A DNA stretch of 64,000 nt from Bacteroidota bacterium (lineage in GTDB: Bacteria > Bacteroidota > Bacteroidia > Chitinophagales > Saprospiraceae). The translations under genes were made by a program, and so were the position numbers. The number at the start of each line of letters is the position of its first letter. Within the stretch, counting starts at the first letter, position 1. The notes beneath the pieces are model-generated. The model worked only from the letters and a program-made list of their open reading frames with translations, was not told where the DNA came from and did not search any database. The DNA lies in the NCBI GenBank assembly GCA_016124585.1, contig WGNL01000023.1, positions 124,001 to 188,000 on the forward strand. The letters run 5' to 3'. Shown piece by piece: positions 36,148-43,443 of the stretch.

Positions 36148-36438
36148 ATTAATTCTGAATATTGAAATCCAAATCTTTGCTCCCAAGGCGTCTCCACCAC
36201 GTGGTCTTTGTAGCCAGAAGTTGAGCGCTTGTCGCGGGTGGGCACTTTTCTTCACCTTGCTGATGTCGGCGAGGCCGCTGGGCAGCCCGAACTCGGTTTT
36301 CAGCACCTCGTCCACGGCCCGCACGATGAAGCTGACCACGGGGGCGGGCATGTACCAGACGCCCCGGAAGGTATGTTCGGTGGCGTTGCCAAGGGCGTAG
36401 CGCTGGGCGATGTTGTCGAGGTATTGGGAGAGGGTCAT
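36139..36438 (-). pseudogene. N-terminal fragment of a type ISP/IIG restriction-modification enzyme, internally deleted and frameshifted
   Basis: The frame begins with a family N-terminus, MTLSQYLDNIAQRYALGNAT followed by EHTFRG, but then jumps straight to the start of the methylase domain, VWYMPAPVVSFIVRAVDEVL followed by KTEFGLPSGLADISKVK, so the nuclease/helicase region is deleted. At an AAAA tract near 36248-36251 the frame shifts: the continuation with coding-like third-base composition is VPTRDKRSTSGYKDHVVETP in another frame. The open frame instead runs into KSAHPRQALNFWLQ and on into AT-rich DNA. Decay is complete: deletion, frameshift and truncation. The C-terminal fragment is at 34091-34750. 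Confidence 0.75.
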
Positions 36439-36843
36439 ATTTGAAGGGAGGTGCTAGCAAGACTTCGGAAGTCTTGAGCTAGTGCCGAAATGCTTGGAAG
36501 GTGAACGGGTTTCATTTTTCAGGATTCTAGTACGGTGCAAGATAGGGAAACAGCACAAAATCATCATTATTTCTAAATATTTCACGACCCGTCAAACACT
36601 AAATTTTGCACTTTGAAGCTACGATTTTGAGCTTTGAGCACAAGGATTTGCCCTTGTCCACCTGCCACCTAGTCATGTTCACAGAAGATTTAGGCTTGTT
36701 CACCTGCCATCCAGTCATGTTCATGGAAGATGTGGGCTTTGAAGGCAAAATGCAGGGATTCGAACCAGAATAGCATTAACTGAATTGGCATATAAATTGA
36801 ATATAATATTTTAATAATTTGTTTAACGCTAAAATTTTATCCA
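36439..36843. other. 405-bp intergenic stretch with a tandem repeat and tRNA-like fragment
   Basis: It contains an AAGACTT/AAGTCTT palindrome (36459-36475), two tandem 42-bp copies (36654-36737), and GGGATTCGAACC (36755-36766), which on the minus strand reads like the T arm of a tRNA but has no matching acceptor or anticodon stem. No supported gene. Confidence 0.55.
36654..36737. repeat. 42-bp tandem duplication
   Basis: Copies at 36654-36695 and 36696-36737 match at 35 of 42 positions by my count, both starting TTGTYCACCTGCCA. They are directly adjacent and of identical length. Confidence 0.85.
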
Positions 36844-37623
36844 ATGAAAGAGACATTAAGCAAAAAATCAAAATCCTACCTCCGCATCAAGAAGGTCTTG
36901 GCCGATTATCCGACGGCGGTAAGCAGTATTCCCATCCTGCAAACAGCTGCTGGGACATTCCAAACCAACCTTGACCTGGTGCAAGGCATGGAGGTGCCAG
37001 AGGTGGATGCTACCATTCCCGGCACCAACTACAAAAACAATAAGTTCGAGGAGTTTGGTGAAAATATGCTCCCAATCTGCAATGGGCTGAAGCTCTATGC
37101 CAGGGATACAGGGAATATGGTCCTGTCGGGAAAGGTGCCAGTGGTGATTACCAATTTGATGGAAGGAGACCAAATGACACAGGTTCAGCGGTTTAAGTCT
37201 ATCGTGAATGCCGCCAAGGCTATCACGCCTGCCGAACTCGTGCCCTATGGCATCACGGCCGCCGACCTGACGGCTTTGGAAGATGACATCGCCGTCTTGG
37301 AAAGCTTGATTGACGGCCCCCGCAGCGCCGTTGACGATAGGATGGTGAAGCGTGATGTGCAGGAAAAGGCGTTTGGTCAAATGGATGATTTCCTGAACGA
37401 AACCTTTGACCTTGCCGTCCGCACCCGCAAAATCGCCTTCCCCGATTTCGTGTCAGCTTATTTCTTGGCCCGCAAACTGCACGACGGCCCTGGCCCCGAT
37501 AACACTCCCGATGATGGTGAGGGCCTACAACCTAAAGAAGTCGCCGATATGCCCAGCAATAAAGATTTACAGGATGCACTGACACCGTTCGTTGACCAGC
37601 CCACCATGAACGGCGTGCATTGA
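36844..37623 (+). CDS. cytosolic helical hypothetical protein
   Basis: A 259-residue protein without signal peptide or TM helix. It is mostly helical (YLRIKKVLADYPTAVSSIPI, VQRFKSIVNAAKAITPAELV, LTALEDDIAVLESLIDGP, MDDFLNETFDLAVRTRKIAF). I do not know its family; the style recalls uncharacterised proteins of Saprospiraceae such as the truncated gene at 17772-18161, but no direct homology between the two is visible to me. It is preceded by an AT-rich region and followed by a terminator at 37690-37717, so it is probably monocistronic. Confidence 0.65.
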   Translation: MKETLSKKSKSYLRIKKVLADYPTAVSSIPILQTAAGTFQTNLDLVQGMEVPEVDATIPGTNYKNNKFEEFGENMLPICNGLKLYARDTGNMVLSGKVPVVITNLMEGDQMTQVQRFKSIVNAAKAITPAELVPYGITAADLTALEDDIAVLESLIDGPRSAVDDRMVKRDVQEKAFGQMDDFLNETFDLAVRTRKIAFPDFVSAYFLARKLHDGPGPDNTPDDGEGLQPKEVADMPSNKDLQDALTPFVDQPTMNGVH

Positions 37624-37689
37624 AGGATATAACTGACCCTTAAGGGTTCTGCAAAGATTGTTTTCTTAGTTTACATTTTGAGTTTAGAT

Positions 37690-37717
37690 GCCGGATTGTT
37701 TTCAGTCCGGCTTTTTT
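37690..37717 (+). terminator. rho-independent terminator
   Basis: GCCGGA (37690-37695) pairs with TCCGGC (37706-37711), followed by six T residues; it lies 67 bases after the stop at 37623. Confidence 0.8.
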
Positions 37718-37772
37718 ATGTCCTGTAATCTCTCACCCACTTTTAAATAATGCAGACACCTTCTCCGACCTT

Positions 37773-37883
37773 ATTTCTTTTAGCAGTTGAGCTGTCCAAT
37801 ACCCGTTAAAAACTAAACCCTGTGTGAGCGAAGCGAGTTTGGGTTAGTTTAGGGTATTGGACAGCTCAACTGCTAAAAGAAAT
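37773..37883. repeat. 32-bp perfect inverted repeat with nested stem
   Basis: Arms 37773-37804 and 37852-37883 are exactly complementary over 32 bases. The 47-base interior forms a second imperfect stem (AACTAAACCC with GGGTTAGTT) topped by a GAGCGAAGCGAG loop, so the whole 111-base element can fold into one hairpin. No transposase and no T run; a MITE-like or structural-RNA element is possible. Confidence 0.9.
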
Positions 37884-37978
37884 ACAGCCTTGATTTTTGG
37901 TGCTGTTCATCAAGGAAAAGAACAAGCGTAGATTACACAAGCCATAATAATGTTCCCTTCTCATAATAGACGAATGCA

Positions 37979-38012
37979 ATAGGTGACACCTTTTAAAAAA
38001 GGTGCCACCTAT
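37979..38012. repeat. 16-bp inverted repeat
   Basis: Arms 37979-37994 and 37997-38012 pair with one mismatch and only a 2-base loop. It lies 95 bases after the larger inverted repeat. Confidence 0.75.
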
Positions 38013-38299
38013 CTCCTACCCTGCCTCTCTTCCGGCAACTCATAATAACTGATTACCCGCCTACTCCACGGAAAGACAATACTATTCCCACACAATCAAG
38101 ATATGTCCCAGCCCTTGGGGCAATTCCTCCCATACCTTGGCCCATAAGTCCGAAAGCGGACGGAAGGGGTGACCACATCTTTGCGACGTACTCAAAAATG
38201 GTTTTAGGTTTCAATGGTTTCAAGTTTCAGGGCGGATCTGCTAGCGCCTCCCATGAAACCAGAAACCCAAAAACCTGAGACCATCCAAAATCATCCGAC

Positions 38300-38713
38300 A
38301 TGAAAAAACAAATCAAATTAATCGTCGCAATGCTGCTGCTAGGCGCAGCCACCACCTTCGCAAACCAGCTTCCCAACAGCCCAAGCCGCTTGTTGGTGAA
38401 CATTGAAAAATCCACGGACGCCCAAGCCTGCCTCGATCTCCGGCTGGCAAACTTGGAAAAACAGGGCACGACCATCCTGCTGCAAGACCTCAGCGGTAAC
38501 CAATGGTTCTCGCAGTACGTCTGGCATAAGGCGGGTTACGCCAAAAGGCTGAACCTCCAGGGAATGCCCGACGGTGTGTACACCCTGTCGGTCAAACATC
38601 GGGATGCAACGGTGATACAAGTCTTGCGTCTTTCGAAAGGCAACTTGGAACTGTCCAAGCAAAAACAAGTGGAAATGCCAACCGTAATTGGCAATGAACA
38701 AGTTAGCAAGTGA
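38300..38713 (+). CDS. secreted small beta-domain protein
   Basis: A 137-residue protein with a signal peptide (LIVAMLLLGAATTFA). The mature part resembles a beta-sandwich of the T9SS C-terminal-domain type: LLVNIEKSTDAQACLDLRLA, TTILLQDLSGNQWFSQYVWH and the family-like ending GMPDGVYTLSVKHRDATVIQ. It lacks the upstream cargo, so it may be a stand-alone periplasmic protein (DUF3244-like) rather than a sorting signal. A terminator at 38828-38859 separates it from the hybrid two-component gene. Confidence 0.65.
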   Translation: MKKQIKLIVAMLLLGAATTFANQLPNSPSRLLVNIEKSTDAQACLDLRLANLEKQGTTILLQDLSGNQWFSQYVWHKAGYAKRLNLQGMPDGVYTLSVKHRDATVIQVLRLSKGNLELSKQKQVEMPTVIGNEQVSK

Positions 38714-38827
38714 AATTAGGATTTATGGCTTGAATAGGGTGGCTGTCGAAAAATAACCATCCAATATCTAAAACTATCAATCCTAAGCCCTGCTGTGGAA
38801 GATACTTATAGTTTTATACAATCTTGG

Positions 38828-38859
38828 GCAAGGCGGGTACGAGGCCCGTCTTGCTTTTT
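38828..38859 (+). terminator. rho-independent terminator
   Basis: GCAAGGCGGG (38828-38837) pairs with CCCGTCTTGC (38845-38854) with one mismatch; five T residues follow. Confidence 0.75.
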
Positions 38860-38913
38860 CGATACGCTGTTCAAGACTCATGAAATCTTGAGCAGCCTCA
38901 AGCAACCCGACTT

Positions 38914-41900
38914 ATGAAAAGATTAATCACCCACCTACTCCTGCTGTTCCTACTGCCCATCAACGGCAGTTTTGCGCAGCAAGGCAAAGACCCAGCGAAG
39001 GGCCGCTTGGATGGCCTCGACCTGCAACTGTTCGAACTGCCGAACGGTGAAGCGGGCAACCACGTACAGGCCATCGTGCAGGATAAATACGGCTTTATGT
39101 GGTTCGGCTCACAGTACGGTCTGCACCGCTGGGACGGTAGCCAATTCAAGACCTACTTGAACGACCCGGGCAATTCCAATTCGCTGACAAGCGACTACGT
39201 GGAAAGCATCTATGTGGCCAAAGATGGCACGCTGTGGATTGGCACCTGGGGCGCTGGCCTCAATCATTTTGACCAAAAAACAGGGAAATTCACTCGCTAC
39301 TACCCCGACCGCCGAAACGGACTCAGCGATGGTTTTGTCAACGTCGTAACGGAAGACCGGGAAGGGAATATCTGGATTGGCACCTTGAACGGGCTTGACC
39401 GCCTGAACCCGAAAACGGGCGATATTTTTCACTACCGAAACATCCCCGCCGACAAGCACAGCCTAAGCTGCAACCAAGTACGTGCCCTGCTCGTGGATTC
39501 GGAGGGAACGCTCTGGGTCGGCACGGGTTTTTTCTTCGACGGCTCCAGCGCTGGCGGCTTGAACCGCTACAACCCCGAATCCGATGATTTCGAGCGCTAC
39601 ATGGCAAAGCCAAAGGACGAAGAAAGCTTGAACGGCAACGAAATCCGCACCCTTTTCGAAGACACACACGGCAATTTCTGGGTGGGAACGAATGGCGATG
39701 GCCTCCACCTGATGAACCGCAAAGCAGGAACTTTCGAGCGCTTTCAGGAACATGGCGATGGCGACAAAGCATTCAGTATGCCCAAGGGCTACAGCCGCAG
39801 CAATTCGCAGCTCACCTTCATGATGGAGGACGCCGAGCACCGCTTCTGGCTAGGCAATTGGAACGGTGGCATCAAATGCTACGACCCGCTCAGCGACGAT
39901 GCCCGGCTTTTCAATGAGAGCGGTAGTAAAGGCAGCCATTTGTTGGAGAACAACGCCTGGACGGGCTTTCAATCGAAAGATGGTGTGCTCTGGTTCAGCA
40001 CGGCGAGCGGTGGCGCAAGGGTCTATCGCACGGCCGGCAAACGGGGCATGTTCAACAGCGTTGGGTTGCCCTCCAAGACCGATGCCGTGGTCAGTTTTGT
40101 CGAAGATGATGATGATAACTTGTTGTTTTACACCAAGGAAAACCTGGTAGGGAAACTGTATGCACAGCCCGCCAATGAATGCCGTGGCCCGGAATACATT
40201 AAGCAGGACGAAGCTTTGGCGGGCAGCGATAAAATCGTGAAAGATGCCGACGGCAATATGTGGGGCATGAAGTCTTCTGGCAGCCTCACCCGCTTCGACC
40301 CTGAAACGAACACGGCCAAGCAGTTCACCCACGAAAAAGACAATCCGCAGAGCTTGCCCCCTGCCCCACTCCGTGACCTTTTGCCCGATAAAAAAGGTAA
40401 CCTCTGGCTGGCTACCTACGGTGCTGGCTTGGTTTTTTTCGATGGAAAAACAGAACAGTTCACGGCGTTGCGCAGCAAGAAAAATGATGAAAACAGCCTC
40501 CCGCATGACTACACGGGCAAGCTGTTTATGGACGCCGAAGGCTCACTTTGGATTACGGGCGGCGGCAAGGACGCCTCCAAAATGCCGTTTTTTATCACCC
40601 GTTTTGCGCCAGCAACCCATACCTTTACCCGTTACAAAATCAACGACGTGCCGGAGGGCAGCAATTTCTGGCAAAGCCCGCCCGCACAGGACAAGAACGG
40701 CTTCATCTGGGTCTGCCTCGATGCGGGCATCCTGAAACTGAACCCGGAGACGGGGCAGTGCGGCTTCTACGACCAGAACCGCCTCGGCAAGAAAGGCGCC
40801 CACCTCAAGGGCATGACGATGGACAACGAAGGTAGGCTTTGGATTCTTTCGGATAAACTGTTGGCCTTCGACCCCGTGAAGGAGACTGTTTTTTCTTACG
40901 GAATCGGCAGCGGCTTGCAGACCATGCCCTTCGAGCAGGACGCCATTTACAAAAATGAAAAAGGCGAAATCTTCGTCGGTGGGCGTTACGGCTTCCATTT
41001 TTTCGACCCCAGCCAGCTCGACAGCATGAACATGACTCCGCCCGATGTGCGCATCACGGGTTTTGACCTGTTGGACAAGGACGGCCCTGAAAACCGCTTC
41101 GATGCCAGTGTGCTCGAAGGACATCCCATCAACCTCAGCCACGAGGAAAACGTGTTCACCTTTAGTTTTTCCACTTTGGATTTCAACGACCCTGCGGCCA
41201 ATCGCCTCGAATTCCGCCTCGAAGGTATGGACGATGACTGGCGGGTGGCAGGCCAAGACCTCAAGGCTACCTATGTGAAAGTGCCGCCGGGCACCTATAC
41301 CTTCCGGGTGCGTGGAGCGAACAGCTTCGGCGTTTGGGGCAAGGAAATGATGGTGGTCGTGCATATCGCTTCGCCGTGGTGGAGCACTTGGTGGGCTTGG
41401 GCGCTGTACTTGGTTTTGGTCGCTTGCGCCATCTTCATGGCCTACCGCTTCCTACTGAACCGCAAAATGGAGAAGGCGGAAACCATCCGTTTGAAGGAAC
41501 TGGATTCGGTGAAAAACCGCTTGTTTGCCAATATCACGCATGAGTTCCGGACGCCACTGACGATTATTTTGGGTGTTGCGGAGCAACTGAAGTCGGGCAA
41601 AATGGCAGATGCGGAGCAAGGTTTGGAAATGATAGAACGCAATGGAACCAACCTCCTCGGCCTTGTGAACCAGATGCTGGAACTGTCGAAAATGGAAAAC
41701 GGTTCGGTCAGCCTGAACCTCCAGCAGGGCGATGTGGTGGCTTATCTGAAATATGTTACCAACAACTTCCAGTCCTTGGCTGCCGACAAGAAAATCGGCC
41801 TGCATTTCCTCTCTGACTTGGATGGACAATTGATGGATTTCGATGCGGAACAGCTTCAGAAAGTGCTGTCCAACCTGCTATCCAATGCCATGAAATTCAC

Positions 41901-43185
41901 GCCTGCGGGAGGGAATGTGTATGTCAGCGTGGCTGGTCAATTCATTCTGGAAAATGGCCCCACTACCCTACTGCTCAAGGTTCGGGACACTGGCGTCGGC
42001 ATTCCGCAAGACAAGCTGCCGCATATTTTCGACCGCTTCTTCCAAGCATCAGAAGGTGCGAAACAGGGCACGGGCATTGGCCTCGCATTGACGAAGGAAT
42101 TAGTGAAATTGATGGGCGGCGACATTAGCGCCAGAAGCTGGAAAGAGGAAGGAACGGAGTTCATCGTTACCCTGCCAATCACTCGTAAGGCAGAGAAGGT
42201 TCTGTCGTTGGGCATTGAAAATGCACCAACTGAGGCCGTCGTTGAACCTGAAATTTCACAGGAAATCGAAGACGAATTAACAGCTTCCCTTTCTGTTTTA
42301 TCAACTTTTTCAATGGGGGAAAATCTTGGCGGAGTATCCCAATTACCTGACTCCCCCTCCTTGGGAGGGGGCCGGGGGGAGGCCGAGTTACCGCTCCTTT
42401 TGCTCATCGAAGACAACCCCGATGTGATGACTTATGTAAAAACCTGCCTATCAGGTAATTACCGCCTGCTCACCGCCTCCAACGGCCAGGAAGGAGTTGA
42501 ATTAGCCACCCAGCATGTGCCCGACCTTGTGGTCACTGACGTGATGATGCCCGTGATGGACGGCTACCAAGTTTGTAATTTTTTGAAAAACGATGAACGC
42601 ACCAGCCATGTCCCGGTTATCATGCTCACGGCGAAGGCAGGGTTAGAGAGCCGACTGGAGGGCCTGGAACTGGGAGCGGATGCCTATTTAGCGAAGCCGT
42701 TCCATCGGGATGAACTGCTGGTGCAAATCAGGAACCTGCTGGCCACGAGACGGCGGCTACAGCGCCATTACCGCAGCGTGGCGGGCATTGGCAACGAGCA
42801 TTTTCCCATTAAATTCACCAAAACCGCAGCCCCCGAAATGAAGGAGTCAGAGGATTATTTTGTGAAAAAACTCCGCCGTGCCGTGGAGGCGCATTTGGAC
42901 GACGCAGAGTTCAACGTGGAAAGTCTGTGCAAGGAAATCGGCATGAGCCATTCGCATTTGCACCGCAAGCTCTCCGCTGTGACGGGCTGCTCGGCGAGCA
43001 AATTTATCCGACAGATCCGGCTCAGCAAGGCCAAGGAGTTGCTCGAAGACCCTAACTTGACCATTACTGCCGTCGCTTTCGATTCTGGTTTCAACGACCC
43101 CGGCTATTTCGGTCGGGTTTTCAAGCAGGAGTTCGGGATGACGCCGGTGGAGTGGCGGGAAAGACTGCAAGGGGTGGAGAATTAG
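38914..43185 (+). CDS. hybrid two-component system regulator (sensor, kinase, receiver and AraC output in one chain)
   Basis: A 1423-residue protein. After a signal peptide (HLLLLFLLPINGSFAQ) about 700 residues form the Reg_prop two-bladed periplasmic propeller (repeats like GTLWIGTWGAGLNHFD, GNIWIGTLNGLDRLNP, GNFWVGTNGDGLHLMN). A Y_Y_Y domain leads to one TM helix at about 823-845. The cytosolic part has HisKA (RLFANITHEFRTPLTIILG, phospho-His876), HATPase_c (FDRFFQASEGAKQGTGIGLA), a receiver domain with Asp1209 in DLVVTDVMMPVMDG, and a C-terminal AraC helix-turn-helix (SKAKELLEDPNLTITAVAFD, FNDPGYFGRVFKQEFGMTPV). Such regulators sense glycan fragments and activate nearby uptake genes. A TonB-dependent receptor gene follows, but no SusD or glycoside hydrolase is nearby. 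Confidence 0.96.
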   Translation: MKRLITHLLLLFLLPINGSFAQQGKDPAKGRLDGLDLQLFELPNGEAGNHVQAIVQDKYGFMWFGSQYGLHRWDGSQFKTYLNDPGNSNSLTSDYVESIYVAKDGTLWIGTWGAGLNHFDQKTGKFTRYYPDRRNGLSDGFVNVVTEDREGNIWIGTLNGLDRLNPKTGDIFHYRNIPADKHSLSCNQVRALLVDSEGTLWVGTGFFFDGSSAGGLNRYNPESDDFERYMAKPKDEESLNGNEIRTLFEDTHGNFWVGTNGDGLHLMNRKAGTFERFQEHGDGDKAFSMPKGYSRSNSQLTFMMEDAEHRFWLGNWNGGIKCYDPLSDDARLFNESGSKGSHLLENNAWTGFQSKDGVLWFSTASGGARVYRTAGKRGMFNSVGLPSKTDAVVSFVEDDDDNLLFYTKENLVGKLYAQPANECRGPEYIKQDEALAGSDKIVKDADGNMWGMKSSGSLTRFDPETNTAKQFTHEKDNPQSLPPAPLRDLLPDKKGNLWLATYGAGLVFFDGKTEQFTALRSKKNDENSLPHDYTGKLFMDAEGSLWITGGGKDASKMPFFITRFAPATHTFTRYKINDVPEGSNFWQSPPAQDKNGFIWVCLDAGILKLNPETGQCGFYDQNRLGKKGAHLKGMTMDNEGRLWILSDKLLAFDPVKETVFSYGIGSGLQTMPFEQDAIYKNEKGEIFVGGRYGFHFFDPSQLDSMNMTPPDVRITGFDLLDKDGPENRFDASVLEGHPINLSHEENVFTFSFSTLDFNDPAANRLEFRLEGMDDDWRVAGQDLKATYVKVPPGTYTFRVRGANSFGVWGKEMMVVVHIASPWWSTWWAWALYLVLVACAIFMAYRFLLNRKMEKAETIRLKELDSVKNRLFANITHEFRTPLTIILGVAEQLKSGKMADAEQGLEMIERNGTNLLGLVNQMLELSKMENGSVSLNLQQGDVVAYLKYVTNNFQSLAADKKIGLHFLSDLDGQLMDFDAEQLQKVLSNLLSNAMKFTPAGGNVYVSVAGQFILENGPTTLLLKVRDTGVGIPQDKLPHIFDRFFQASEGAKQGTGIGLALTKELVKLMGGDISARSWKEEGTEFIVTLPITRKAEKVLSLGIENAPTEAVVEPEISQEIEDELTASLSVLSTFSMGENLGGVSQLPDSPSLGGGRGEAELPLLLLIEDNPDVMTYVKTCLSGNYRLLTASNGQEGVELATQHVPDLVVTDVMMPVMDGYQVCNFLKNDERTSHVPVIMLTAKAGLESRLEGLELGADAYLAKPFHRDELLVQIRNLLATRRRLQRHYRSVAGIGNEHFPIKFTKTAAPEMKESEDYFVKKLRRAVEAHLDDAEFNVESLCKEIGMSHSHLHRKLSAVTGCSASKFIRQIRLSKAKELLEDPNLTITAVAFDSGFNDPGYFGRVFKQEFGMTPVEWRERLQGVEN

Positions 43186-43262
43186 AGGGTGAGAAAGTGA
43201 GAGCGTGAGCGTTCACGCCGCTTTTGTCATCCAGATGGGAACCGCAATATCTCAGAACAAGT

Positions 43263-43347
43263 CGCTTTTGTCATTGCCGCAGGCAATCTCTGCGTCATAC
43301 ATGAAACCACCTCTGACACAGAGGTTGCCTGCGGCAATGACAAAGCG
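43263..43347. repeat. 29-bp near-perfect inverted repeat between regulator and TonB receptor
   Basis: Arms 43263-43292 and 43319-43347 pair over 29 bases with one bulge and one G-U, loop of 26 bases. It lies in the 258-base gap and could control readthrough; its core TTGCCTGCGGCAATGAC is itself rich in palindromes. Confidence 0.85.
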
Positions 43348-43443
43348 GCACACAGCGGGGCTTACAACTCAAACAATTCAAACCAATCAAACCAAAACCA
43401 AGCCCACCAAACCAAAGTATAAAATCACCTAAACAAGATTGTT

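Larger units (their letters stand above)
37624..38299. other. 676-bp intergenic stretch rich in inverted repeats
   Basis: No supported gene. It contains the terminator at 37690-37717, the 32-bp perfect inverted repeat at 37773-37883 and the 16-bp inverted repeat at 37979-38012. Confidence 0.65.

Noticed and set aside
43205-43432. 75-codon frame between the regulator and the TonB receptor
   Set aside because: It reads through the inverted repeat at 43263-43347 and has no protein-like composition.
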